Shown: positions 27,714 to 36,951, numbered from the stretch's first letter. The stretch: DNA of 64,000 bases from Streptomyces noursei ATCC 11455 (GCF_001704275.1 NZ_CP011533.1:434001-498000), one strand, 5' to 3'. Notes: generated by a model from the letters alone, not told the origin. Program-made: numbers and translations.

Positions 27714-28738
27714 CCTCCGTCCGTGGCACCCGCAGACGCAAGGCGACGATGAGCGCCGACGTGGCAACCCGGGCCGAGCACCGCGGCGAACTGCTGCACG
27801 CCATGCTGCGCATCCGACGTTTCGAGGAGCGCTGCGTCGAGTTGTACAGCGCCGCGAAGATCCGCGGCTTCGTCCACCTCTACATCGGGGAAGAGGCCGT
27901 CGCCGTCGGCGTCAACGAAGCCCTGACCGCCGAGGACGCGGTGGTCTCCACCTACCGCGAGCACGGCCACGCGCTGGCCCGCGGTCTCCCGGCCGAAGCC
28001 ATCATGGCCGAGATGTACGGCAGGGCCACCGGCTGCAGCGGAGGGCGCGGCGGGTCCATGCACCTCTTCGACGCCGGACGTCGCTTCTACGGCGGGAACG
28101 CGATCGTCGCGGGCGGGCTGCCGCTGGCCGCCGGGCTCGCGCTCGCCGACCGCATGTGCGGGCGGTCCCGTGTCACGTGCTGCTTCTTCGGCGACGGTGC
28201 CTTCGCCGAGGGCGAGTTCCACGAGACGGCGAATCTGGCCGCCCTGTGGGACCTGCCGCTGCTGTTCGTGTGCGAGAACAACCTGTATGCCATGGGCACG
28301 GCCCTGCAACGCCACGAGGCGCAGACCGACCTGGCGCTGCGCGCCGCCTCCTACGGCATGGCGGCGTGGGCGGTGGACGGCATGGACGTCGAAGCCGTCG
28401 AGCGGGCCGCCCGTCGGGCCGCCGAGGGCATTCGGGGTGGCGGCGGGCCGTACTTCCTCGAAATGCGCACCTACCGCTTCCGTGCCCACTCCATGTACGA
28501 CCCGGACCGCTACCGCGACAAGGCGGAGATCGAGCGCTGGAAGGCCCGCGACCCGGTCACCCGGCTCACGGACCGGATGCGTGCGGACGCCGAGCCGGTC
28601 GAGGACCGGCTCGGCGAGATCGAACGCCAGGTCACCGAGGAGATCGACGCCGCTGTGGACGGGGCCGAGCGCGCACCTGAAGAGCCGGTCGAGAGCCTGC
28701 TGCAGCACGTCACCAGCCCCCGGACGGAGGCGACGTGA
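27710..28738 (+). CDS. pdhA: 2-oxoacid (pyruvate-type) dehydrogenase E1 component, alpha subunit
   Basis: 342 residues; the start overlaps the acsA stop. It shows the thiamine-diphosphate motif [20 protein letters not shown] beginning at residue 161 and closing with ENN (189-191). [10 protein letters not shown] and [18 protein letters not shown] are as in pyruvate/acetoin dehydrogenase alpha subunits. [17 protein letters not shown] is the phosphorylation-loop equivalent. It should decarboxylate a short 2-oxoacid with the beta subunit encoded next. The family cannot be split into pyruvate, acetoin or branched-chain types by eye. The acetyl-CoA synthetase context favours pyruvate. Confidence 0.92.
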   Translation: MTSVRGTRRRKATMSADVATRAEHRGELLHAMLRIRRFEERCVELYSAAKIRGFVHLYIGEEAVAVGVNEALTAEDAVVSTYREHGHALARGLPAEAIMAEMYGRATGCSGGRGGSMHLFDAGRRFYGGNAIVAGGLPLAAGLALADRMCGRSRVTCCFFGDGAFAEGEFHETANLAALWDLPLLFVCENNLYAMGTALQRHEAQTDLALRAASYGMAAWAVDGMDVEAVERAARRAAEGIRGGGGPYFLEMRTYRFRAHSMYDPDRYRDKAEIERWKARDPVTRLTDRMRADAEPVEDRLGEIERQVTEEIDAAVDGAERAPEEPVESLLQHVTSPRTEAT

Positions 28739-29736
28739 TCATGACCCCGGATGCTGCCGTAGCAACGAAGACGACGTATCGGGAGGCGATGCGGGAAGCT
28801 CTCCGGGAGGCACTGCGCGCCGACGACCGGGTCTTCCTCATGGGCGAGGACGTGGGCCGGTACGGCGGCTGCTTCGGTGTGAGCCTCGGGCTGCTGGAGG
28901 AGTTCGGACCCGAGCGGATCTTGGACACCCCCCTGTCGGAGTCCGCGTTCGTGGGCGCGGGTATCGGCGCTGCCCTCAACGGGATGCGGCCGATCGTCGA
29001 GATCATGACGATCAACTTCAGCCTGCTCGCCCTCGACCAGATCCTCAACAACGCCGCCACGCTCCTGCACATGTCGGGCGGCCAACTGTCCGTACCGCTC
29101 GTGATCCGCATGACGACGGGCGCCGGCCGACAGCTGGCCGCCCAGCACTCGCACAGCCTCGAAGGGTGGTACGCACACATCCCGGGCATCCGCGTGCTCG
29201 CACCGGCGACCATCGAGGACGCTCGCCACATGCTCGCACCGGCACTGGCCGACCCCGACCCCGTGCTGATCTTCGAACACGGCAGTCTCTACAACGCCTC
29301 CGGCGAGCTCGCCCCGCCAGCCGGCCCCGTGGACCTGGACCACGCCGCGGTCCGCAGGCCGGGCACCGACATCTCCCTTATCACCTACGGCGGTTCCCTC
29401 CCGAAAGCGCTGACCGCGGCGGACGAGCTGGCGAACGACGGCATCGACGCCGAGGTCGTCGATCTGCGCACCCTGCGGCCCCTCGACGGCACGGCCGTGG
29501 CCGCCTCCGTGGCCCGCACGCACCGCGCGGTGGTGATCGACGAGGCATGGCGCAGCGGCAGTCTCGCGGCCGAGGTGTCCGCGAGGATCGCCGAGACATC
29601 GTTCTACGAACTGGACGCACCGGTCGAGCGGGTGTGCAGCGCGGAGGTACCCATCCCCTACGCACGGCTGCTCGAACAGGCCGCCCTCCCGCAGACCGCC
29701 GACATCATCGCGGCGGCGCACCGGGCGGTGGACTGA
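28735..29736 (+). CDS. pdhB: 2-oxoacid (pyruvate-type) dehydrogenase E1 component, beta subunit
   Basis: 333 residues from the GTG at 28735 (overlaps the previous stop; an ATG at 28741 is also possible). It contains [39 protein letters not shown], the conserved Glu-containing [34 protein letters not shown], and [18 protein letters not shown]. These match the beta subunit that completes the thiamine site of the heterotetrameric E1. The C-terminal part has the transketolase-like [19 protein letters not shown]. It is translationally coupled to both neighbours or within 2 bp. Confidence 0.92.
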   Translation: MIMTPDAAVATKTTYREAMREALREALRADDRVFLMGEDVGRYGGCFGVSLGLLEEFGPERILDTPLSESAFVGAGIGAALNGMRPIVEIMTINFSLLALDQILNNAATLLHMSGGQLSVPLVIRMTTGAGRQLAAQHSHSLEGWYAHIPGIRVLAPATIEDARHMLAPALADPDPVLIFEHGSLYNASGELAPPAGPVDLDHAAVRRPGTDISLITYGGSLPKALTAADELANDGIDAEVVDLRTLRPLDGTAVAASVARTHRAVVIDEAWRSGSLAAEVSARIAETSFYELDAPVERVCSAEVPIPYARLLEQAALPQTADIIAAAHRAVD

Positions 29737-29738
29737 CG

Positions 29739-31142
29739 ATGGCCGAGTTCACGATGCCCTCGCTGGGCGCCGACATGGATCAGGGCACGCTGCAGGAGTG
29801 GCTCGTGCACGCCGGTGACCCCGTGCGCAAAGGGGATCCGGTCGCAGTCGTCGAGACCGCGAAGTCCACGATCGAGGTGGAGTGCTTCGAGACGGGCACG
29901 ATCGGGCAGCTGCTCGTGACCCCGGGCACGACGGTGCCGGTGGGCACGCCGCTCGCGCGGATCGAGCCGACGGCGGAGGCCGGCACGCCCACAAAGCCGG
30001 CAGCGCCCGCAAAGCCCGCGCGATCCCCCCGCCCACCGGCGGCGGAGGGGGCACGGTCGACGGCGCGGAAGCCCCCGCGGCGGAAACCGACACCCCCACT
30101 GGCGCCGGCGGCGACCGCCCCGCCCGCCGACCACGCCATCAAGCATCGCGGCCACGACGACGAAGGGCCGCTCGTCCGGCATCTCGCCGAGCGGGCGGGC
30201 GTCGATCTGGACACGGTCCACGGGACCGGTCGTGGCGGGCGTGTCACCCGTGCCGATGTCGGGCGGGCCGCTGCGGCAGCGCGGTCCCCGGCTCGGGTCA
30301 CCCCGTACGCGCGCAGGCTCGCCCGCGAACTGGGCGTCGATCTCCGCGGGCTGACGGGCACCGGCCCGGACGGCACCCTCCGTGCTTCGGACGTCCGCGC
30401 GGCGGCTCCCGGCCCGACGACTCCGACCACTCCGCAGTCCGGCGCCAGGGTGCCGGCCCGCGCCTCGGCGGTTCGGCGGGAGGAGGGGATGCGGGAGGCC
30501 ATCGCTGGCCTGATGAGCCGCGCCAACCGGGAAATCCCGCACTACTACCTGTCCACGAGCATCGACATGGCCACCGCGTTGGACTGGATGCACGAGCACA
30601 ACCACCACTGCCCCGTGGGCGAACGGCTGCTTCCGGCGGCCCTGTTGCTCAAGGCCGCGGCGCGGGCGGCCCGGGAAGTACCCGAGTTGAACGGCCATTG
30701 GCTCGATGGCCGCTTCGCCGCCGGCGAGGAGGTACGCCTCGGCGTGGCCGTCTCCCTGCGCGGCGGTGGGCTCGTCGCCCCCGTTCTGCGGCACGCTGAC
30801 GCACTTGAACTCCCCCAGCTGATGGCCGAGTTGAAGGACCTGGTCGCCCGCGCCCGAAACGGCCGACTGCGCGGTTCCGAAGTGGCGGATCCCACCCTCA
30901 CCGTCACCAACCTCGGCGATCAAGGGGTGGAGGCGGTGCTGGGTGTCATCTACCCACCGCAGGTGGCCTTGGTGGGTTTCGGCCGGGTGGTCGAAAGACC
31001 GTGGGCGGTCGACGGCCTGCTCGGCGTACGGCCGGTGGTCACGGCCAGCCTCTCGGCCGACCACCGGGCGACCGACGGCGCAGTCGGGGCCCGTTATCTC
31101 GCCACCGTCGACCGACTCCTGCAGAGGCCGGAGGAGCTATGA
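29739..31142 (+). CDS. pdhC: Dihydrolipoamide acyltransferase (E2) with one lipoyl and two peripheral-subunit-binding domains
   Basis: 467 residues from the ATG at 29739, 2 bp after the E1beta stop. The lipoyl domain is residues 1-78 with Lys42 in ETAKSTIEVE. A Pro/Ala/Lys-rich linker follows. Two E1/E3-binding motifs come next: 143-176 (LVRHLAERAGVDLDTVHGTG) and 186-220 (RVTPYARRLARELGVDLRGL). The catalytic domain is about 245-467, ending with the active-site segment SADHRATDGAVGARYL (His442, Asp446). Two binding domains with one lipoyl domain is unusual, since E2 normally has one. The E3 (lipoamide dehydrogenase) must come from elsewhere. An ACP gene overlaps its stop. Confidence 0.92.
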   Translation: MAEFTMPSLGADMDQGTLQEWLVHAGDPVRKGDPVAVVETAKSTIEVECFETGTIGQLLVTPGTTVPVGTPLARIEPTAEAGTPTKPAAPAKPARSPRPPAAEGARSTARKPPRRKPTPPLAPAATAPPADHAIKHRGHDDEGPLVRHLAERAGVDLDTVHGTGRGGRVTRADVGRAAAAARSPARVTPYARRLARELGVDLRGLTGTGPDGTLRASDVRAAAPGPTTPTTPQSGARVPARASAVRREEGMREAIAGLMSRANREIPHYYLSTSIDMATALDWMHEHNHHCPVGERLLPAALLLKAAARAAREVPELNGHWLDGRFAAGEEVRLGVAVSLRGGGLVAPVLRHADALELPQLMAELKDLVARARNGRLRGSEVADPTLTVTNLGDQGVEAVLGVIYPPQVALVGFGRVVERPWAVDGLLGVRPVVTASLSADHRATDGAVGARYLATVDRLLQRPEEL

Positions 31143-31384
31143 AGCGCGACGAAGCAGAAGACATCGTGAAGGGGGCGCTGGCCGATGTCGTGCCGGAGGC
31201 CGACCTCAACACCCTGGGCCCCGACGAGACGTTCCGGGACGCGCTGGGAATGGACTCGCTCGACTTCCTGAGCTTCATCGAGATCCTCACCAGGCGCACC
31301 GGCGTCCGGATCGACGACGAGGACGCTCCGCATCTCACCACACTCGCGGACAGCACCGGGTTTCTCCTGGCCCGAGCGGAGTGA
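31139..31384 (+). CDS. Acyl carrier protein
   Basis: 81 residues; the start overlaps the E2 stop (ATGA). The phosphopantetheine site is Ser40 in ALGMDSLDFLSFIEIL, and the protein is acidic and helical, as expected. A discrete ACP coupled to a 2-oxoacid dehydrogenase E2 is not the standard arrangement. It suggests that the acyl group formed by E1/E2 may be passed to an ACP, or that the ACP carries lipoate precursor (octanoyl) chains for E2. Both are inference. No ketosynthase or acyltransferase is nearby. Confidence 0.88.
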   Translation: MKRDEAEDIVKGALADVVPEADLNTLGPDETFRDALGMDSLDFLSFIEILTRRTGVRIDDEDAPHLTTLADSTGFLLARAE

Positions 31385-31430
31385 ACGGGCACGATGTGAA
31401 CGGGCACGATGCCGAGGAATTGATGGCCCG

Positions 31431-31850
31431 TCAGGAAGGCGTGCAGACCATCTCGACGAAGCGACCGACCTGCTTCTCCGAGAGATGACGGGCGAGATCC
31501 GCTTCGCTGATCATCCCCACCAGACGGTGCTCGGAGATGACGGGAAGCCTGCGGATCCGGTGCCCTTCCATGGCCCGGAGGACCTGTTCGGCGTCGGCCT
31601 CGGCATCGATGGTGACAGGCTTCCCCTGCGCAAGCTGACCCGCGGTCATGACCTTGGGATCCTTGCCCTTGGCAAGGCACTTCACGACGATGTCCCGATC
31701 GGTGATGATCCCGTGCAACCGGTCGTCCGGACCACAGATCGGCAGGGAACCGATATTCAGTTCGCTCATCCGGCGCGCGGCGCTCTCCAACGTCTCGTCT
31801 TCCCGCACACAGGTGCCACCGGCGTGCATGATGTCTCGTGCGATGGTCAT
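31431..31850 (-). CDS. CBS-domain pair protein
   Basis: 139 residues from the ATG at 31850, with GGAGGGA at 9 nt; an ATG at 31856 is also in frame. Two CBS motifs are present: RDIMHAGGTCVREDETLESA ... GIITDRDIVVKCL and KPVTIDAEADAEQVLRAMEG ... RLVGMISEADLARHL. Stand-alone CBS pairs bind adenosine nucleotides and act as energy sensors. A fragment of a close relative is at 52395-52488. It is divergent from the USP at 32098 with a 247-bp shared promoter region that has GGACCAGGTCC (31982-31992) but no full GGGCC box. Confidence 0.88.
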   Translation of the reverse strand: MTIARDIMHAGGTCVREDETLESAARRMSELNIGSLPICGPDDRLHGIITDRDIVVKCLAKGKDPKVMTAGQLAQGKPVTIDAEADAEQVLRAMEGHRIRRLPVISEHRLVGMISEADLARHLSEKQVGRFVEMVCTPS

Positions 31851-32097
31851 GGCCATCCATCCCTCCACGTCCGGAAAGTCGACCTCGCCGGCCGCCTCGC
31901 CCGCCGGCGGGCGGTCAGGTGGCAAGGCGTCTCTCCCCCAGTGTCGCGCCGAGTGCGGGACGGTCACCAGTCGAAGGCCCGGGACCAGGTCCGGCTCACC
32001 TCGACATCCCTCTCCCATGGCTGTCTGTCGTGCCACTCGCCGTCGAGGGCGCCATTCTGGAAGAGGAGCTGCCAACGGGCGTGGTAGGGAGAGGGCG

Positions 32098-32988
32098 ATG
32101 ACCTCAGTGGAAGGACGCCGGTCGATCGTGGTCGGCGTGGATCCGGATCCTTCCCAGCGGACAGCACTGGCCTGGGCGGCGGACCAGGCGGCGCGCCGCC
32201 GGATGCCACTGTGCGTGGTCCATGCCGAGGGAGTACCCACCGGTGGCTACCGGAAGACGGAGGTACGGCCTTCGTGGGAGGAGTGGAACCAGTCTCTGCA
32301 CGAAGCCGGCGAGCGCGTGCTCGAGGACGCGGTGGCGTTCGTGGAGAACCGGCAACCACAGGTGCGGATCTCGGCTCTGCTGGCCGAGGGCAGACCGGCG
32401 TGGGTCCTTCGGGAGCAGGCCCGTGATGCCGCCGAGGTGGTGTTGGGTTCCCGCCACCTGGGCCGGGTGCAGGAGGTCTTCAATCCGGCTTCCGTCGCGC
32501 TGCCCGTCATGGCACACGTCTCCTGCCCGGTCGTCGTGGTGCCCGAAGCGGAACACGTCACCCAGGACCCGCCGTACGTCGTCGTCGGGGTCGACGGCAG
32601 CGCGCACTCCGCGGCCGCCGTGGACATCGCCTTCCAGCAGGCCGCCCTGCACGGCGCCGTCCTGCGAGCTGTGTACGTACGGAGCCCGGAGCGGTTCCGT
32701 GTGCGGGACGAGGACACCGTGGAAGGCGAATACCGCAGTCTGCTGTCCGAGACCGTGGCAGGCCGTACCGCGACCTACCCCGAGGTGGAACTGCACCACG
32801 AGGTCGTCCTCGGACACCCGGTGGAAGCGCTCGCCAAGGCATCCGCCCACGCCCTGTGCCTGGTGGTGGGAACCCGCGGGCGCGGCGGCTTCACCGGCAT
32901 GCTGCTGGGCTCGGTCAGCCAGGGCCTGCTCCATTACGCACAGTGTCCCGTCATCGCCGTACCGCAGCCCGAGAAAGACACCACCTGA
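32098..32988 (+). CDS. Universal stress protein, two tandem Usp domains
   Basis: 296 residues from the ATG at 32098. Domain 1: SIVVGVDPDPSQRTALAWAA and VVLGSRHLGRVQEVFNPASV (the loop is altered). Domain 2: YVVVGVDGSAHSAAAVDIAF and LVVGTRGRGGFTGMLLGSVS (intact ATP loop). The sequence is strongly similar along its whole length to the USP at 50097 (for example both have VALPVMAH, CPVVVVPE and the GFTGMLLGSVSQG region), so the two are paralogues. It is divergent from a CBS protein, a pairing repeated in this region. Confidence 0.92.
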   Translation: MTSVEGRRSIVVGVDPDPSQRTALAWAADQAARRRMPLCVVHAEGVPTGGYRKTEVRPSWEEWNQSLHEAGERVLEDAVAFVENRQPQVRISALLAEGRPAWVLREQARDAAEVVLGSRHLGRVQEVFNPASVALPVMAHVSCPVVVVPEAEHVTQDPPYVVVGVDGSAHSAAAVDIAFQQAALHGAVLRAVYVRSPERFRVRDEDTVEGEYRSLLSETVAGRTATYPEVELHHEVVLGHPVEALAKASAHALCLVVGTRGRGGFTGMLLGSVSQGLLHYAQCPVIAVPQPEKDTT

Positions 32989-33151
32989 TGCCCGACGAGG
33001 CGCTTCCGAGGTCCGGCGTCCGCCCCTCACCCCTGCCCGTCAGCGCGGTGCCGCTCTTCCCGGCGGCCGTGTGCATCCACGTGCCGATGAGGGGATACGA
33101 GCGGCCGCGCGAACTCGCTGCGGGAAGTTCACGCGTGCACGCGGGGTCTGT

Positions 33152-34012
33152 ATGAGTACGCCGCTGGTCGTCGGCACCGACGGCTCCGACGACGCCTTGC
33201 GCGCGGTGGACTGGGCCGCCGACGAAGCGGCCCTGCGCGGTTGTCCGCTGCGTCTTCTGCACGCGTCGCTGTGGGAGTCCTACGCAACCTCCGCGATGCC
33301 CACCGCCCGGAATCCGCAAGCACGGCGGGACGCCGCGGCCAGGCAAGTGGTAGCCGGCGCGGAGGAGCGGGTCCGGCAGCGACGGCCGGAGGTGACGGTG
33401 TCCGGCGCGGTCCGGGAAGAGGACCCGGTCCACGCGCTGGTCGACGCGAGCGACCATGCCGCCATGGTCGTGGTCGGCAGTCAGGGGCACGGCCTGTCCG
33501 GCGTGGTGTTGGGATCGGTGAGCTTGACCGTCGCGGCACAGGCCCACTGCCCGGTGGCAGTGGTGCGGACCGGACGCGACACCGGCCGGGTGGGAGGGCA
33601 GTGGGCCGTGCTCGGGCTCGCGGCACCGCACCGGAATCCGGCGGCGGCCGACTTCGCGTTCGCGGAAGCGGCACTGCACGGCTACGGGGTCACCGTCGTA
33701 CACGCCACCGTCCGCGTCAGCCGGTCCGCAGCAGGCCCGGCCCAGCGAGGGCAGGAAGTCGAGGACTGGCTGGACGCGGCGCTGGCACGGTCCGTCGCGG
33801 GCCACCCCGACGTACCGGTACGCCGCGTCGTCGTCGCCGGCCGCGCTCATCCGGCGCTCCTCGCGGCGACGAAAGGCGCGGAGCTACTGGTACTGGGGGC
33901 TCGTCGGCGAGCGAATCCGCTCGGCCCGCAACTTGGGCCGGTCAACCACGCGATGCTCCACCAGGCACCGTGCACCGTCGTGATCGTCCCGGTACAGCCG
34001 GCCGGTGGGTGA
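33152..34012 (+). CDS. Universal stress protein, two tandem Usp domains
   Basis: 286 residues from the ATG at 33152; the ribosome site is weak. Domain 1 is well conserved (LVVGTDGSDDALRAVDWAAD; MVVVGSQGHGLSGVVLGSVS). Domain 2 has lost the DG motif (VLGLAAPHRNPAAADFAFAE) and its nucleotide loop (VLGARRRANPLGPQLGPVNH). Only the N-terminal half should bind ATP. It follows the USP at 32098 by 160 bp and precedes the CBS-BON gene by 247 bp. Confidence 0.92.
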   Translation: MSTPLVVGTDGSDDALRAVDWAADEAALRGCPLRLLHASLWESYATSAMPTARNPQARRDAAARQVVAGAEERVRQRRPEVTVSGAVREEDPVHALVDASDHAAMVVVGSQGHGLSGVVLGSVSLTVAAQAHCPVAVVRTGRDTGRVGGQWAVLGLAAPHRNPAAADFAFAEAALHGYGVTVVHATVRVSRSAAGPAQRGQEVEDWLDAALARSVAGHPDVPVRRVVVAGRAHPALLAATKGAELLVLGARRRANPLGPQLGPVNHAMLHQAPCTVVIVPVQPAGG

Positions 34013-34168
34013 GGCGGCGCGGAGTGTCCCGCACCCGGGCATCGATCCTGAGGTGCGGCCGAAGGCCCGGCTGTCCTCCTCGGTCGGGACCGTCTCTCCC
34101 CTCTCCCTCGTCCCGCTCCGCGCATCGAGTGACCGGTCGGCCCGGCGGGGACGGCCGGCCGCGCAACA

Positions 34169-34182
34169 GGGCCGAGTGGCTC
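34169..34182. promoter_or_regulatory. Near-match DosR-like box upstream of the CBS-BON gene
   Basis: GGGCCGAGTGGCTC: the GGGCC half is perfect and the other half has one mismatch to GGCCC. It is 78-91 bp upstream of the ATG at 34260. A nearly identical site (GGGCCGGTCGGCTC) precedes the DUF1876 gene. Confidence 0.4.
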
Positions 34183-34259
34183 ATTTCGGTGCGACCGGCG
34201 GCCCAGCCACGCTGGAGGTGCGGCCGCGCCGCCGGCCGCCGGGCCGGAAGGAGCCGGAG

Positions 34260-34976
34260 ATGGAGCACCGCACGATAAGTGAGCTAATGACCCGGAAAGT
34301 CGTAAGCGTGCGGCTCGACACCCCCTTCAAGGAGATCGCGCAGACGCTCACCGACCACGCGGTGAGCGCCGTACCGGTGCTCGACAGCCTCGGCAGACCG
34401 GCCGGCGTCGTCTCGGAGGCCGACCTGCTGCGCAAGGCCGCCGACCGATCCGACCTCTCCGGCCGGACCCCACTACCTCACCTGGAGGCGTGGGAGAAGG
34501 CCCGCGCGGAGGGACGCACCGCCGGAGAGCTGATGTCCGCTCCGGCAGTGTGCGCCCATCCGGACTGGACGGTGGTGGAGGCGGCGCGCCTGATGGAGGT
34601 GCAGCACCTCAAGCGGCTCCCCGTGGTCGACGAGACCGATGTCCTGCTGGGCATCGTCAGCCGCAGCGACCTGCTGCGCGTCTTCCTGCGGAAGGACGAG
34701 GCGATCCGGGAGGAGATCGCCCGGGAAGTCATCGGGCGCACGGCACGCCTTGGTGCGTCGGGGGTGACCGCCGAGGTCAATCGAGGGCAGGTCGCCCTGC
34801 ACGGCACGGTGGTGGATCCGCTGCTCATCCCCGTCCTGGTCCGGATGTGCGCGAGCGTCGACGGCGTGGTGTCGGTCTCCGAGGACGTCAAGCAAGCACC
34901 GGCCACCGCCGACCGGTCCGGCCGTTCCGTCGTGACGGTCGAAGGGCGAGCGGGCGAAGGCCGGTCGCTGTCATGA
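34260..34976 (+). CDS. CBS-domain pair with C-terminal BON domain
   Basis: 238 residues from the ATG at 34260, with GGAAGGAG upstream. CBS1 is ISELMTRKVVSVRLDTPFKE ... PAGVVSEADLLRKA, CBS2 is AGELMSAPAVCAHPDWTVVE ... LLGIVSRSDLLRVFLRKD, and the BON domain (about 155-215) is EIAREVIGRTARL ... VTAEVNRGQVALHGTV ... VDGVVSVSEDV. BON domains contact phospholipids or bind osmoprotectants, so this is an adenylate sensor with a membrane-contact module. Its stop overlaps the next USP (ATGA, 34973), so the two are co-expressed. Confidence 0.92.
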   Translation: MEHRTISELMTRKVVSVRLDTPFKEIAQTLTDHAVSAVPVLDSLGRPAGVVSEADLLRKAADRSDLSGRTPLPHLEAWEKARAEGRTAGELMSAPAVCAHPDWTVVEAARLMEVQHLKRLPVVDETDVLLGIVSRSDLLRVFLRKDEAIREEIAREVIGRTARLGASGVTAEVNRGQVALHGTVVDPLLIPVLVRMCASVDGVVSVSEDVKQAPATADRSGRSVVTVEGRAGEGRSLS

Positions 34977-35833
34977 AGGACGTCGTCACCGTCGGTGTGG
35001 ACGGTACGCCCCAGGCCCTGGCAGCGGCACAGTGGGCGGCACACGAGGCCCGGCTGCGGCAGTCCCGACTACGACTGCTGACCGCCTGGCAACCGCTCAC
35101 GGCGAAGCCGCGGCCCCCCTGGGCACCGGAGATGCCACACTGGCCGGACCGGATCATCGAGGAAGCCAGGGCCACGGTCGAGTCGACGGAGCCGGGCGTG
35201 GCCCTCGAGGTGCGCCTGGTGCGCGAGCCGCCGTTGAAGGCCCTGGTCGAGGCCGCCGAACAGACAGACCTGCTGGCCCTGGGATCGCGAGGGCTGGGCC
35301 CCGCCGCCCGCTTCACACTGGGCGGAACCGGCCTGGAACTGGTGCCGCGGGTCACCATCCCCATCGTCCTGGTGCGGGCCAGGCACGACCGCCCGGCGAC
35401 CGAGGAGGGCAGCGGCGTCGCGGTCGGTGTCAGCCTGCACGCGGCATGCGAAAACCTCTTGGCCTTCGCCTTCGAAACCGCCGCCCGGCGGGCCGTCCCG
35501 CTCCGGGCCGTGCACGGCAGGAACCTGCCCCCATTCGCCTACGACCAGGGCGGTGCCGCGGAGCGAGCCGCCGCGGAACAGGCTGAATTCTTCGCGCGTG
35601 AAGAACTGTCCCAGGCGCTGCGCCCGTGGCGGGAGAAGTTCCGGGACGTACGCGTCGAGGAGCAGGTGGTCATGGAGAGTCCAGCACCCGCCCTCCTGCA
35701 CGGCGCGGCGGGCACGCAACTGCTCATCGTCGGCCGTCGACACCTGGGCCCCGGGGTCCCGCGCATCGGCCACGTCGTCCACGCGGCCGTCCACCACGCA
35801 CCATGCCCCGTGGCGATCGTGCCGCACGAGTGA
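34973..35833 (+). CDS. Universal stress protein, degenerate C-terminal ATP site
   Basis: 286 residues, translationally coupled to the CBS-BON gene. Domain 1 is TVGVDGTPQALAAAQWAAHE and LLALGSRGLGPAARFTLGGTGL. Domain 2 is VAVGVSLHAACENLLAFAFE and IVGRRHLGPGVPRIGHVVHA, lacking the G-x2-G-x9-G-S loop. It ends with HHAPCPVAIVPHE. It is paralogous to the USPs at 24173 and 48246. A physical partnership of CBS and USP proteins, both adenylate-binding families, is a reasonable inference from the coupling. Confidence 0.92.
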   Translation: MKDVVTVGVDGTPQALAAAQWAAHEARLRQSRLRLLTAWQPLTAKPRPPWAPEMPHWPDRIIEEARATVESTEPGVALEVRLVREPPLKALVEAAEQTDLLALGSRGLGPAARFTLGGTGLELVPRVTIPIVLVRARHDRPATEEGSGVAVGVSLHAACENLLAFAFETAARRAVPLRAVHGRNLPPFAYDQGGAAERAAAEQAEFFAREELSQALRPWREKFRDVRVEEQVVMESPAPALLHGAAGTQLLIVGRRHLGPGVPRIGHVVHAAVHHAPCPVAIVPHE

Positions 35834-35885
35834 CCCGCTCCGTAGGGACGTGGCTGGAGTCGCCTGTAGGAAGGAAGCGTGCGCG

Positions 35886-36200
35886 ATGACGACCGACCGA
35901 GCAGCCGATCCGGTGAGCAGGGACGGCGCCGCGGTGACCTGGGGCGGCGCGTCGCACTGCGTCGTCGGCAGCTGGTGCTGACCCAAGAGGAGGTCGCGGC
36001 CCTGGGCCGCCGCGCTGCTCTCCACCCACGGCATCGGCAGGGTGGCCGTCACCCCCAACGACACCCCCGCGGTCTTCCCCGTCAACTACACCGTCGTCGA
36101 CGACGTGATCGCCTACCGCACCCAGGCGGGCTCCGGTCCCGCCGACCGGAGAAGCCGAACACAGCACCAACGCGTGAACCGGACCGGCCACACCGCGTGA
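35886..36200 (+). pseudogene. HTH/pyridoxamine-oxidase-like fusion protein, decayed
   Basis: The first part reads DLGRRVALRRRQLVLTQEEV (an XRE HTH start) in one frame. It then jumps, by a deletion, to LLSTHGIGRVAVTPNDTPAV, FPVNYTVVDDVIAYRTQ in another frame, which is the split-barrel part of the pyridoxamine 5'-phosphate oxidase family. The latter ends early at TGA 36198-36200. Streptomycetes have intact HTH-PPOX proteins of about 230 residues in dormancy-type clusters. Here the second HTH helix, the linker and the C-terminal half are missing. Confidence 0.65.
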
Positions 36201-36227
36201 TACTGCGCCGAACGAAGCTTCAGCGCG

Positions 36228-36674
36228 TCAACCGGCCCGCGGCATCGGTCCGTCCGGTGGTTCGGCGAGGACGCACCACGAGACCGCGCCGAGCAGTTCG
36301 GAGAGCCTCCGAGAGACGTCCATCAGCAGGTCGTCCAACGCCACCACGCCCACGAGCCGGCCCTTGTCCAGGACCGGAAGCCGGCGGACCGCCGAACGAC
36401 GCATGGTGCGGTACGCGGCATCGACGTCGTCACCCGCACCGACGGCATGGACCGGCACCGTCATCACCTCACTGACCGGCGCGGTCGCGCTCCGCGCCGC
36501 GCCCAGTCCACGCACGGCCAGGTCCCGGTCGGTGACCATGCCGAGGACCGTCTCCCCGGACACCACCGCCACACACCCGACGGTGCGCTGCTGCATCAAC
36601 CGCGCAGTCTCCCCCAGCGTGGCTTCGGGCGCGACTGAGACCACCGGCGTCCGCATCACGTCTCGAACCCGCAT
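36228..36674 (-). CDS. CBS-domain pair protein
   Basis: 148 residues from the ATG at 36674, with GTGAGGAGG upstream. CBS1: [20 protein letters not shown] ... [18 protein letters not shown]2: [20 protein letters not shown] ... [15 protein letters not shown], ending [12 protein letters not shown]. The CBS protein at 60132 has the same length and ending, so the two are paralogues. A GGGCC-N4-GTCCC box lies 59-72 bp upstream, the usual place in this region. Confidence 0.9.
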   Translation of the reverse strand: MRVRDVMRTPVVSVAPEATLGETARLMQQRTVGCVAVVSGETVLGMVTDRDLAVRGLGAARSATAPVSEVMTVPVHAVGAGDDVDAAYRTMRRSAVRRLPVLDKGRLVGVVALDDLLMDVSRRLSELLGAVSWCVLAEPPDGPMPRAG

Positions 36675-36732
36675 GACTGGCCTCCTCACCGGCGTCGAAC
36701 CCACTGTCGCGCGGGAACGTGGTCGCAGATGT

Positions 36733-36746
36733 GGGCCGATCGTCCC
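36733..36746. promoter_or_regulatory. DosR-like box upstream of the CBS gene
   Basis: GGGCCGATCGTCCC: one half is the GGGCC form found here, the other the GTCCC form of the classical DosR box. It is 59-72 bp upstream of the minus-strand start at 36674. Confidence 0.5.
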
Positions 36747-36951
36747 CGCCGGCAGCCGAAGGGCCCACGGTTTCCGCCCACCGACGCCCCGGGGAGCAGC
36801 CTCGGACGACTGCGGAACGGCCGCCCGGCCCGCAGGACGGGAACCGTCCGGTCCTGCCCCCGAGTCGTCCGAGCTGATGCGCTGGAAGCCAGCCCCGGTA
36901 CGCGCACACGGACGCCCGCCCCGTGGCGGCCATGCCGGCGTACCGACAGCA

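Noticed and set aside
31981..31992. GGGACCAGGTCC as another DosR-like box between a CBS gene and a USP
   Set aside because: The half-sites are one base apart, not four, so the spacing differs from the proposed motif.
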